Part shown: positions 7,293 to 14,159 of the stretch, in pieces
How positions within the stretch are numbered: the first letter of the stretch is position 1
Layout: each line of letters starts with the position of its first letter
Assembly (NCBI GenBank): GCA_012800685.1
Contig: JAAZIT010000419.1
Location: forward strand, 1 to 16,391
Length of the DNA: 16,391 bases
Origin: Clostridiales bacterium
GTDB lineage: Bacteria > Bacillota > Clostridia > Oscillospirales > Ruminococcaceae
Direction of reading: 5' to 3'
The notes under the pieces: generated by a model
Told to the model about the DNA's origin: nothing
The model's database searches: none
Seen by the model: only the letters and a program-made list of their open reading frames with translations
Translations under genes and position numbers: made by a program

Positions 7293-8225
7293 CTATTTTT
7301 TATCCCTCTTAGAGTTTTCGATATCTCTAATTATAAATCTTGGACGATGTTTAATTTCATCATATATTTTTGACAAATAATATCCAATAATTCCTAAGCT
7401 AACCATTAATATGCTACTAGTAAGCAAAATTAGAAGAATTACTGTTGTAAATCCAGCATCTGAATTACCAGTAATATAGTTATAAAGAGTATTTACTCCC
7501 ATAATTAATGCTAAAAGAAATATTACAACTCCACACCCAGTTACAATTTGCATAGGAAGGTTTGTAAATGATGTTATAGAACTAAAGGCATATTTTATAA
7601 GTGTGCCTATTGTAAATTTTGATTCTCCTGAATGTCTTTCAGCCACTTCAAAATAAACCTTTTCTGTTTTAAAACCAACCCAGCTTGAGAGAGCTCTGAA
7701 AAAAGTTAATCTTTCTGGCATTGCGTTTAGACTTTCAACAACTTTTCTATCCAAAAGCTTAAAATCTGATGAATCAGCCATATCTATTCCTGACGCTTTG
7801 TGAATAAGCTTATAAAACAACTTTGCAAAGCCTCTATAAGCCTTTTTTTCTTTCCCTCTATCGGCTTTTATGCCCTCAACCACATCAACATCATTGTTTT
7901 TCCATATACTATACATCTCTACAATAGTCTCTGGAGGGTGCTGAAGGTCACAGTCCATAAGTACTGCACAATCACCTGAAACATTAGCAAGTCCCGCATA
8001 TATAGCAGACTCTTTTCCAAAGTTTCTTGAGAAATTAATAGAAATAATTCTTTTATCATTATGTGAAAGCTCTTTTAGCTTTTCCCATGTATTATCAGTT
8101 GAACCGTCATTTATAAATATCAGTTCAAAATCTATTTGGTTCTGTTCCATAATACCCACAACTACATTTGCGGTATTTGTCACATTTTCCTCTTCATTAT
8201 AGCTTGGTATAATAATTGAAAGCAT
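7293..8225 (-). CDS. GT2 polyprenyl-phosphate glycosyltransferase (CsbB/GtrB-like)
   Basis: A 310-residue family 2 glycosyltransferase of the DPM1/GtrB/CsbB type, expected to move a sugar from a nucleotide donor to undecaprenyl phosphate at the inner membrane face. The N-terminus begins MLSIIIPSYNEEENV; INDGSTDNT (38-46) and the metal-binding DCD at 91-93, in DCDLQHP, are the classic donor-site motifs. An acceptor-side stretch, DSSDFKLLDR, follows near 151-160. Two transmembrane helices (about 226-250 and 262-285) and a basic tail complete the usual layout for about 310 residues. GGGAG precedes the ATG by eight bases. It is the first gene of the leftward operon with yfhO. This pair matches B. 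subtilis csbB-yfhO; the GtcA-type flippase of that system is not in the window. The sugar cannot be told from sequence. Confidence 0.9.
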   Translation of the reverse strand: MLSIIIPSYNEEENVTNTANVVVGIMEQNQIDFELIFINDGSTDNTWEKLKELSHNDKRIISINFSRNFGKESAIYAGLANVSGDCAVLMDCDLQHPPETIVEMYSIWKNNDVDVVEGIKADRGKEKKAYRGFAKLFYKLIHKASGIDMADSSDFKLLDRKVVESLNAMPERLTFFRALSSWVGFKTEKVYFEVAERHSGESKFTIGTLIKYAFSSITSFTNLPMQIVTGCGVVIFLLALIMGVNTLYNYITGNSDAGFTTVILLILLTSSILMVSLGIIGYYLSKIYDEIKHRPRFIIRDIENSKRDKK

Positions 8226-8268
8226 TAGCTTATCTCCCTTTTTAATCCTGTTTTTGCTATACTAAGTA

Positions 8269-8297
8269 ATTATATAATAAACAAAGTACATTGTCAA
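8269..8297 (-). promoter_or_regulatory. Consensus sigma-A promoter of the GT2-yfhO operon
   Basis: Read leftward, a perfect TTGACA (8292-8297) and TATAAT (8269-8274) are separated by exactly 17 bases. The predicted leader is about 35 bases. This is the closest match to consensus in the window, suggesting strong, largely constitutive expression. Confidence 0.85.
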
Positions 8298-8360
8298 TTG
8301 CACAAGCAATAATATCATTAAAAGAATAATTTTAAAGCTTATTTCATTAATTATTTCTTA

Positions 8361-8389
8361 TTGCATACTTAATATTAATACTTTATAAT
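8361..8389 (+). promoter_or_regulatory. Sigma-A promoter of the PHP gene
   Basis: TTGCAT (8361-8366) and TATAAT (8384-8389) are 17 bases apart, 30 bases before the start codon, divergent from the GT2 promoter. Confidence 0.75.
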
Positions 8390-8418
8390 AATAGTAACAA
8401 TACAATTGGAGGATTTTA

Positions 8419-9102
8419 ATGTTTTTATACGAAACGCATTTACACACCGCAGAAGCATCCGACTGTGCTAGTGCAACTGGTGCAGAGCAAGCAGATCAAT
8501 TTAAAAAACTAGGATATGACGGGATTTTTATAACCGACCACTTTTTTAATGGTAATTCTCATATAAATGTAATTGCTCCCTATGAAGCTTGGGAGAAAAA
8601 AATTAATCTTTTTTACGAAGGATACGAAAACGCAAAACGCCGTGGTGACAAAATCGGTTTAAAGGTTTTCTTTGGTTTGGAATTTAACTATAGAAGCACC
8701 GAATTTCTCACTTATGGAATAACAAAAGAAACTCTTATCGACCACCCTGAAATAATTAACATGGAGCCTGTGGAATACTGCAACTTTGTACATCAGCATG
8801 GTGGCTTAGTTATTCATGCACATCCATACCGTGAAGCACCATATATAGATACCTTTAGACTTGTTCCTGAATATGTTGACGGCGTTGAAATTTATAATGC
8901 CAAAAACACAAAACGTGCAAATGATCTTGCTAAAATAACCGCTCAGGCTTATGATATCGCAGGAATTTGTGGCTCAGATTGTCACCACCTTGACGATGAC
9001 AAGCTTTGTGCTGTAGCTTGTGAAACGGAAATAAATAGCTTTGAAGATTTTTCAAGGGCATTAACTCAAAGAGATTTGGAAATTAAGATTTTAAAAGAAT
9101 AA
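8419..9102 (+). CDS. PHP-domain metal-dependent phosphoesterase
   Basis: A 227-residue cytoplasmic protein of the PHP superfamily (histidinol-phosphatase-like and polymerase-associated phosphoesterases). The metal ligands expected of the fold are present in order: HLH at 7-9, D40-H41 in ITDHFF, E88 in GLEFN, HAH at 133-135, and D187 with H189 in GSDCHH. It is a single-domain protein close to the usual length for stand-alone PHP enzymes. GGAGG (8408-8412) lies six bases before the ATG. It is transcribed alone between its own promoter and terminator. No histidine-biosynthesis or DNA-polymerase gene is nearby, so the substrate is unknown; a small phosphate ester or nucleotide is plausible for this family. 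Confidence 0.85.
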   Translation: MFLYETHLHTAEASDCASATGAEQADQFKKLGYDGIFITDHFFNGNSHINVIAPYEAWEKKINLFYEGYENAKRRGDKIGLKVFFGLEFNYRSTEFLTYGITKETLIDHPEIINMEPVEYCNFVHQHGGLVIHAHPYREAPYIDTFRLVPEYVDGVEIYNAKNTKRANDLAKITAQAYDIAGICGSDCHHLDDDKLCAVACETEINSFEDFSRALTQRDLEIKILKE

Positions 9103-9116
9103 TAATTACAATAGTC

Positions 9117-9151
9117 GAAGGGCACTCTCGCTAGAAAGTACCCTTCTTTTT
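9117..9151 (+). terminator. Terminator after the PHP gene
   Basis: GAAGGG (9117-9122) pairs with CCCTTC (9141-9146), extended by ACT/AGT inside the stem, and a T-rich tract follows. It lies 14 bases after the stop codon. Confidence 0.8.
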
Positions 9152-9350
9152 ATTTATATTAAACAGCTATAGTTATAGAAATATTATTTATATATTTGGT
9201 TTACTTATTATTTAACACTAATTACTAGCTAGTTATTTATTATTTACTACCTACTATTGCTGTCTCCATGTATAATATTACCTATTAACTGTGTAAAGCT
9301 TTGGATTAATATAAGATAGTTTTGTGAAAATTTCTTTTATTACTATCATG
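9152..9350. other. AT-rich spacer with no recognised feature
   Basis: This part of the 378-base gap between the PHP and GH5 genes is very AT-rich and has stop codons in every frame. I see no gene, RNA structure or repeat. The gap's remaining part holds the terminator before it and the operator, promoter and leader of the GH5 gene after it. Confidence 0.5.
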
Positions 9351-9364
9351 TGAAAACGTTGTTA
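9351..9364 (+). promoter_or_regulatory. cre-like / LacI-family operator candidate
   Basis: TGAAAACGTTGTTA agrees with the Gram-positive catabolite-response consensus TGWAANCGNTNWCA at all but one defined position (T for C near the end). It abuts the -35 box of the GH5 promoter, a place where a LacI-family protein such as CcpA or a glucan-sensing regulator could act. No regulator gene of that family is in the window. Confidence 0.45.
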
Positions 9365-9393
9365 TTGACATAAGTTAATTATAAGTGTAAAAT
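9365..9393 (+). promoter_or_regulatory. Sigma-A promoter of the GH5 gene
   Basis: Perfect TTGACA (9365-9370) and TAAAAT (9388-9393) with 17 bases between. The leader would be about 80 bases. Confidence 0.75.
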
Positions 9394-9480
9394 AATCTTA
9401 TCACAAAAAAGTTAACTCTTCTATTTCAGTGACTAAAAATATTAGAAACTAAGAAACTAAAGGAGGGTTTTGGAGGTATT

Positions 9481-10632
9481 ATGAAAATAAAAAAAATCAT
9501 TAGCTTTGCTTTAGCAGCTACTATGTGCCTTTCATTAGCGGCATGTGGCGACAAAGACAAAAAAGACAATCCAGTTGCTCAAGAAATTCGAGACATTTCC
9601 TCATTTGATTTAGTTAAAGAACTAAAAGTTGGCTGGAATTTGGGTAATACTCTTGATGCAACTGGCGGAGAAGGAGTTGAATCAGAAACCTCTTGGCAGA
9701 GTAATGACATTAAAACATCAAAAGATATGGTTAAAGTAGTTAAAGACGCTGGATTCAATGTCTTAAGAGTTCCGACAACTTGGGGAAATCACGTTGACGA
9801 AAACTTTGTCATTGATGAGGCTTGGCTTAACAGAGTTCAAGAAGTTGTCGATTATGGTATTGATAATGACATGTTTGTTATTTTAAACATTCACCATGAA
9901 GAATGGCATTTCCCTTCTGAAGAAAAACAAGAAGAGGGAAAAGAAAAGCTTATTAAAATTTGGACTCAGATTTCTGAGCGTTTTAAAGGCTATGACGAGC
10001 ATTTAATATTTGAGGGGCTAAATGAGCCTAGACAAAAAGGAACAGCAATTGAATGGACTGGTGGAGATACAAAATCAAGAGCAGTCGTAAATCAATTTAA
10101 CACCGCTTTTGTTGAAACAGTTAGAAATTCAGGTGGAAACAACAAGCTAAGACATCTTATGATTCCTACCTATGCTGCTTCCTCAACATCAGCAGCTATG
10201 AGAGACTTAGTTGTTCCTGAGGGCGACAACAAAATTATTGTATCTATTCATGCGTATACTCCTTATGATTTTGCTTTAAACCCATCTGGAACTGACCAAT
10301 GGAGCGTAGATAATTCTTCTGACACTCAACCAATTGACCAGCTTTTTGAATCTCTTGAAATGAATTTTCTATCTCTAAATATTCCTGTAATAATTGGTGA
10401 GTTTGGTTCGGTTAGCAAGATAAAAGAAGATCTTTCAACCAATATCGATGAGCGTGTGGCTTGTGCAACATACTACATATCAAAAGCTAAGGAATATGGT
10501 GTTCCTTGCGTTTGGTGGGACAACGGTGGATTTATAGGACAAGGCGAAAACTTTGGTCTTCTTATCAGAAACGAGAAAACTTGGAAATTCCCTAATCTTG
10601 TAGATGCAATCACTTCTCCTTACAAGGATTAA
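9481..10632 (+). CDS. GH5 endoglucanase-like lipoprotein
   Basis: A 383-residue glycoside hydrolase family 5 enzyme, probably an endo-beta-glucanase or related beta-glycanase held on the outer face of the membrane. Residues 1-21 are a lipoprotein signal with lipobox LAAC (Cys22), followed by a short charged linker (23-32). The catalytic barrel fills the rest: GWNLGNTLDA (51-60), LRVPTTWG (95-102), NIHHE (136-140), acid/base E182 in GLNEPR, H257 and Y259 in SIHAYTPY, nucleophile E307 in IIGEFGS, and WWDNG (345-349). The GWNLGNTLDA start and overall pattern suggest subfamily GH5_4 (inference). There is no carbohydrate-binding module or dockerin, so it is not cellulosomal. Two Shine-Dalgarno sequences precede the ATG: AGGAGGG at 9461-9467 and GGAGG at 9472-9476, the second only four bases away. 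It has its own promoter and terminator. Confidence 0.93.
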   Translation: MKIKKIISFALAATMCLSLAACGDKDKKDNPVAQEIRDISSFDLVKELKVGWNLGNTLDATGGEGVESETSWQSNDIKTSKDMVKVVKDAGFNVLRVPTTWGNHVDENFVIDEAWLNRVQEVVDYGIDNDMFVILNIHHEEWHFPSEEKQEEGKEKLIKIWTQISERFKGYDEHLIFEGLNEPRQKGTAIEWTGGDTKSRAVVNQFNTAFVETVRNSGGNNKLRHLMIPTYAASSTSAAMRDLVVPEGDNKIIVSIHAYTPYDFALNPSGTDQWSVDNSSDTQPIDQLFESLEMNFLSLNIPVIIGEFGSVSKIKEDLSTNIDERVACATYYISKAKEYGVPCVWWDNGGFIGQGENFGLLIRNEKTWKFPNLVDAITSPYKD

Positions 10633-10645
10633 TATAAAAAAACAT

Positions 10646-10689
10646 AAAAACCTCCTATGGTTCATTATTTTGACCATAGGGGGTTTTTT
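10646..10689 (+). terminator. Intrinsic terminator after GH5 gene
   Basis: CCTCCTATGGT (10651-10661) pairs with ACCATAGGGGG (10673-10683) with one G-T pair, flanked by A5 before and T6 after. Because both flanks fit, it may also act on leftward transcripts from spo0A, whose stop is 39 bases beyond. Confidence 0.9.
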
Positions 10690-10727
10690 GTGTTTGTTCT
10701 TTTTGTTTAGTTCATTTCTAATGATAG

Positions 10728-11522
10728 CTAGACATTCGCACTAATGCTTGATAGTGCGCTCTTGTAATTTAACTTGATTTTATCAGTAATAAGTGCCACA
10801 AACTCACTATTTGTTGGCTTTCCTTTTCCAGTGTTAATTGTATAACCGAAAAAGCTATTTAAGGTTTCAATACTTCCTCTATCCCATGCAATTTCAATAG
10901 CGTGGCGAATTGCCCTTTCAACTCTTGAAGATGTGGTGTTGTACTTCTTAGCCACAGCTGGATATAAAAGTTTTGTTACGCTTTCTAGCATCTCATCATT
11001 ATACACCGACTGAATTATTGCTTCTCTTAAATAATGATATTCCTTAATGTGTGCTGGCACTCCTATCTGATGAATAATGTCTGTTACGACCATATCAATA
11101 CTGAAGTTAGTTGAAGATTTCCCTATAGACCCGTCATTAATTTTTGAGTCTAATCCCATTAGGGATTTAATTCTTTCACCCAATACATTGATATCAAAAG
11201 GTTTTAATAGAAAATATGATGCGCCATTTTCCATAACTGATTTTTCCATAAAAGGATTATCATACGAGCTTGTTATAATAAATTTTGGTTTTTTAAAATT
11301 ACCATTATTTATTCTTTTCAACAACTCAATCGCATCAAGATTCGGTAGAACAGCATCAGCTATAACAACATCAGGCTGTTCATTTTTAATTGCATCCAGC
11401 AATAAACTTCCGTCCTTCTGACGTGCTATCACATAGAATCCCATTGCCCTTAATGAATTTGCATAAGCAACCCCGAATTCAGCACTATCATCGCCAATAA
11501 GTATTTTTACCTTGTTAGTCAT
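10728..11522 (-). CDS. spo0A: Sporulation master regulator Spo0A
   Basis: A 264-residue response regulator. The receiver domain (about 5-122) has the acidic pair D11-D12, phospho-acceptor D56 in VVIADAVLP, T84/S85 and K107 in FLLKPFD. After a linker (about 123-138) comes the Spo0A-specific DNA-binding domain (about 140-262), with the hallmark IHQIGVPAHIKEYHYLREAI beginning at 150 and recognition helix SSRVERAIRHAIEIAW (198-213). Once phosphorylated it binds 0A boxes and commits the cell to sporulation and other stationary-phase programmes. The ATG at 11522 is preferred: the reading frame also has a TTG at 11537, but the GGAG needed to start translation (11532-11535, leftward) lies inside that extension, eight to nine bases before the ATG. 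The usual neighbour spoIVB is not upstream; a divergent ECF sigma gene is there instead. Confidence 0.95.
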   Translation of the reverse strand: MTNKVKILIGDDSAEFGVAYANSLRAMGFYVIARQKDGSLLLDAIKNEQPDVVIADAVLPNLDAIELLKRINNGNFKKPKFIITSSYDNPFMEKSVMENGASYFLLKPFDINVLGERIKSLMGLDSKINDGSIGKSSTNFSIDMVVTDIIHQIGVPAHIKEYHYLREAIIQSVYNDEMLESVTKLLYPAVAKKYNTTSSRVERAIRHAIEIAWDRGSIETLNSFFGYTINTGKGKPTNSEFVALITDKIKLNYKSALSSISANV

Positions 11523-11568
11523 AATATCACTCTCCAAATAAATTTGTGGTCATGCCCGCCCAAAACTT

Positions 11569-11597
11569 ATATTACCATAATTAGCCTTAAAAAGCAA
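11569..11597 (-). promoter_or_regulatory. Putative promoter of spo0A
   Basis: Read leftward, TTGCTT (11592-11597) and TAATAT (11569-11574) are 17 bases apart, about 45 bases before the ATG. I did not find a convincing sigma-H promoter, the type that drives spo0A in B. subtilis. Confidence 0.45.
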
Positions 11598-11803
11598 TAG
11601 CATTTTTCAAAAAAGTCAAATTTTACAGCACAAACTTTCGACCTTTTTCGTTAAAAAATGACTATAATTATAACCAATTGGAATATAAACTAATATTATA
11701 ACGTAAATATGACTGCATTCGACAAAATATTACAATTTATACGCTTATGTGACATTTAGACAAAAAGAGACAATAGTCTAGTATTTTCAACTAAAAACTG
11801 CTA
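11598..11803. other. Divergent regulatory region between spo0A and ECF sigma gene
   Basis: This is the middle of the 393-base gap between two divergent regulators. Apart from the 0A-type boxes it is AT-rich, with no open frame, RNA gene or strong hairpin that I can support. Confidence 0.4.
11718..11727 (-). promoter_or_regulatory. Spo0A-binding (0A) box candidate
   Basis: Read leftward the sequence is TTTTGTCGAA, a full match to the 0A box core TGTCGAA. It is about 120 bases upstream of the predicted spo0A promoter. Weaker look-alikes on the same strand are GGTCGAA (11638-11644) and TGTCTAA (11756-11762). Autoregulation of spo0A through such boxes is known in Bacillus. A TATAAT at 11696-11701 leftward, about 18-19 bases from this box, could make it a -35-overlapping activator site. 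Confidence 0.45.
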
Positions 11804-11833
11804 AAACACTTTTTAACTCCATCTAAAGTGTTT
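11804..11833 (+). promoter_or_regulatory. Inverted repeat overlapping the ECF sigma gene promoter
   Basis: AAACACTTT (11804-11812) and AAAGTGTTT (11825-11833) are perfect 9-base arms 12 bases apart. The right arm touches the -35 box at 11832. There is no T-run, so it looks like an operator rather than a terminator. Confidence 0.45.
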
Positions 11834-11860
11834 GAAAATAAAATAAATATATGTTACAAT
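11832..11860 (+). promoter_or_regulatory. Putative promoter of the ECF sigma operon
   Basis: TTGAAA (11832-11837) and TACAAT (11855-11860) are 17 bases apart, giving a leader of about 65 bases. It looks like a housekeeping sigma-A promoter and not an AAC/CGT type ECF promoter. Confidence 0.55.
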
Positions 11861-11876
11861 TTAATAGTTTGAATAG

Positions 11877-11922
11877 TATTATTTATAGAAGGACTAAAAA
11901 ACCTTATTATTTATAGAAAGGA
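11877..11922 (+). repeat. Short direct repeat with duplicated Shine-Dalgarno
   Basis: TATTATTTATAGAAGGA (11877-11893) recurs as TATTATTTATAGAAAGGA (11905-11922), 28 bases further on. The second copy supplies the ribosome binding site of the sigma gene; the first has an equivalent AGGA but no start codon behind it. This looks like a small tandem duplication in the leader. Confidence 0.7.
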
Positions 11923-11930
11923 AGTTTAGA

Positions 11931-12425
11931 ATGCACAACCAAAATCCAGATTTAATTATTGAAAAATATTCATCTCTTATATATAGAGTAGCTCTTAATC
12001 AATTACGTAATCGCACAGATGCAGATGATATTTTTCAAGAAGTATTTCTTAGGTACTTTAAAAAAAAGCATTCTTTTTCATCTGATGAACACGAAAAAGC
12101 ATGGTTTGTTCGTGTTACAATCAACTTATGCAAGACATATCGCACAACAGCATTTGCAAGATACCGAGCTGATTTTGAAGAATGTGAAGACATTACATTT
12201 GAGTTCCCCGAGGAAAGTCTTTTACATATCGCCATTTCAGGGCTCCCAATAAAATACAGCGGGGTAATTCATCTGTTTTATTTTGAGGGATATCAAACAG
12301 ATGAAATTGCTAAAGTTTTAAAAGTATTACCTAGCACCGTAAGAACAAGGCTTAGCCGAGGGAGAAAAATGCTAAAAGAATCCTTAGATAAACATAATGA
12401 GATTCTTGACGCTCTCGAAGCCTAA
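11931..12425 (+). CDS. ECF-type RNA polymerase sigma factor
   Basis: A 164-residue sigma-70 family protein with the two domains of extracytoplasmic-function sigmas. Region 2 (about 9-72) contains NRTDADDIFQEVFLRYF (27-43), the -10-contacting segment, and AWFVRVTINLCKTYRT (57-72). Region 4 (about 98-150) contains the helix-turn-helix GYQTDEIAKVLKVLPSTVRTRLSRGRKML (120-148). The length is typical. AAAGGAAG at 11917-11924 precedes the ATG by six bases. The gene after it, 49 bases on, encodes a single-pass membrane protein, the standard place for an anti-sigma factor, so the pair probably transmits an envelope or external signal to transcription. The regulon is unknown, and the pair's promoter does not look like an ECF promoter. 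The exact ECF subgroup cannot be set by eye. Confidence 0.92.
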   Translation: MHNQNPDLIIEKYSSLIYRVALNQLRNRTDADDIFQEVFLRYFKKKHSFSSDEHEKAWFVRVTINLCKTYRTTAFARYRADFEECEDITFEFPEESLLHIAISGLPIKYSGVIHLFYFEGYQTDEIAKVLKVLPSTVRTRLSRGRKMLKESLDKHNEILDALEA

Positions 12426-12474
12426 TCACAATGACAATCGATAACTGACAAGTTTCGAAAGGAGAATACCAACG

Positions 12475-14067
12475 ATGATTAATAAAAAAACAACACAATC
12501 AATGAATCGCCAAATGAAGCCATCTCAAGAGCTTATTAATCAAACTAAAAACCTCATTGACCAAAAACAAAATGAAATTAAATTCCACAGCTATGGACGA
12601 GTATGTGCCGTGATTTGTTGCTGCATTGCTGTAGCAATTGCAATTGGTTCATTAGTCAATCTAAATAAAAACCTGCCTTTTTATTCTTCAGACACAAATA
12701 ATAGTAGTTATGCATCTAACTCTGAGTACCATTTAGACTCTAAGAATCCTGCGGATTCTAATTCGGGATATAGTAATATTGAAGACAGTGAAATAATTAA
12801 TAAAACTTCTGTAAGCATAACTGACGGTTTTCCTAGTTTTATTTACAACCCTAAAGATTTTGATTGCCAAAAAGCTTCTGAGGATGACATAATAAGCTTA
12901 ATACAAACCTACTATAATGAATGTATTGCTTTACCTGGTTTTCCAGAATGCGAAGGTGAAGATCCGCCCACAGGCAACTTTTTAACCGTATCTAATTTTG
13001 GTGATTTCGTTGATAATAATTATATGATTTATTGCACATACACTCCAGCAGGACACATTTTTAGCGTATATGGTGGCGAATCAAGCTATTTTGTTTCAAA
13101 CAATGCTTTTAACCCTGAAACTGGAAATATAACATGTGTTGAACTTCCATCACAATTTAATTTTAACTGGGATAATGGTTTAGCTAATTACTATGGATTT
13201 ATGTCTGAGCCTAGTGGTGACATTGTGATAGCCGTAAGCCAAAACAATCATACTATTAATTATACCTGTGAAATTAGCAACAATAATTTGGTTAAAGAAA
13301 TATCAGGTTATTCCCTCACTCCAATTGAAGCATTATTGTATTCTATTAATGATATGAAATTTAGTATAAATGGGCAAGAAGGTACAACCTCTATGGTTTA
13401 TTCTTCATATTGTACATTTACAGAGATAGACCATGAAATGTATTTTACCTACAACAATCAAACCATAAATCTTTCAGAAATAACTAATTCTGATATATAC
13501 TTTAGATCTAATGCAGGATTTATGCGGGTTTCGGACTCTTCTAATTCCTCAGAAAATACGTTAACGGTTTTATATCCTTCTGACGATAACACTCTTTCAA
13601 CCCTAATTATTAATCTGTCAGATTTAAGTGTTATGATAGATGACGAAAAAGAAATAAACCTTAATAACACTGGCTTTTATTTAGACAATAATAACCGTTA
13701 TGCATCAGAAATAGAGAGCAGTATTATAATTAAAGATTTAACGTATGACGATAGCTCAGATTTATTTATTTTAGAATACACGCATAATGGCAATAGTTGT
13801 TATAATTTGAATATATCTTTAGAAAGCATGGAAAGGGCTTTGGGGAAAGATTTTTCTAAAGAGGATTATAAAAATTTAAAAGACAAGGTTGAAATAAAAT
13901 GCACTTATTTTTATAACTTTGTAGAAGACGAAATATTTTATAATTTTTTAGTTTTACTTTGCGGTAAAAACAATACAACAGACCTTTCTGATACAAGTAT
14001 AATTATTCGAGTAGGAGATGCAGCTTTTGGCGATAGCGAAACATTTAAATATTTTGATGCCATTTAG
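12475..14067 (+). CDS. Single-pass membrane protein, putative anti-sigma/sensor
   Basis: A 530-residue protein that I do not recognise by family. Residues 1-41 are hydrophilic and basic, with a MKPSQELINQTKNLI stretch (14-28) like the short cytoplasmic segments of clostridial ECF-associated regulators. One transmembrane helix lies at about 42-64 (Cys- and Ala-rich, VCAVICCCIAVAIAIG). The remaining 465 or so residues would be outside the cell: first a Ser/Asn-rich linker (about 70-110), then a long region rich in Asn, Ser, Tyr and Thr with alternating hydrophobic residues, suggesting beta structure. There are scattered Cys residues but no clear binding motif, lipobox or protease site. AAAGGAG (12459-12465) is nine bases before the ATG. 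Its position after the ECF sigma gene, followed by a terminator, supports an anti-sigma or sensor role (inference). Confidence 0.7.
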   Translation: MINKKTTQSMNRQMKPSQELINQTKNLIDQKQNEIKFHSYGRVCAVICCCIAVAIAIGSLVNLNKNLPFYSSDTNNSSYASNSEYHLDSKNPADSNSGYSNIEDSEIINKTSVSITDGFPSFIYNPKDFDCQKASEDDIISLIQTYYNECIALPGFPECEGEDPPTGNFLTVSNFGDFVDNNYMIYCTYTPAGHIFSVYGGESSYFVSNNAFNPETGNITCVELPSQFNFNWDNGLANYYGFMSEPSGDIVIAVSQNNHTINYTCEISNNNLVKEISGYSLTPIEALLYSINDMKFSINGQEGTTSMVYSSYCTFTEIDHEMYFTYNNQTINLSEITNSDIYFRSNAGFMRVSDSSNSSENTLTVLYPSDDNTLSTLIINLSDLSVMIDDEKEINLNNTGFYLDNNNRYASEIESSIIIKDLTYDDSSDLFILEYTHNGNSCYNLNISLESMERALGKDFSKEDYKNLKDKVEIKCTYFYNFVEDEIFYNFLVLLCGKNNTTDLSDTSIIIRVGDAAFGDSETFKYFDAI

Positions 14068-14073
14068 ACAATA

Positions 14074-14103
14074 AAAAATTGCCAGAAAAATCTGGCAATT
14101 TTT
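14074..14103 (+). terminator. Intrinsic terminator after the sigma operon
   Basis: AAAAATTGCCAGA (14074-14086) pairs with TCTGGCAATTTTT (14091-14103) around an A4 loop and ends in T-rich DNA, seven bases after the stop. It closes the two-gene sigma/regulator operon. Confidence 0.9.
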
Positions 14104-14159
14104 ATTATTTAACAGTAGATTAATGCTACAACAAAAATATTTAGATGGAGTGATATTTA

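Noticed and set aside
813..9135. Shared 11-mer CTCTCGCTAGA in the riboswitch (813-823) and the PHP terminator (9125-9135)
   Set aside because: One is in the aptamer 5' part and the other in a hairpin loop; there is no longer similarity, so chance or loop preference is enough.
9851..9860. GTCGA-containing spots inside coding regions as further Spo0A boxes
   Set aside because: The short core is expected by chance in a window of this size, and those inside genes are far from promoters.
11077..11421. Open frame on the plus strand inside spo0A
   Set aside because: Antisense to the conserved receiver domain of Spo0A, with no ribosome binding site and no family features.
11581..11660. Sigma-H promoter for spo0A
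   Set aside because: Some AGG and GAA elements exist but none has the expected -35/-10 spacing.
12019..12252. Overlapping frames on both strands within the ECF sigma gene
   Set aside because: The sigma factor's region 2 and 4 motifs explain the coding signal; the other frames look like low-complexity shadows.
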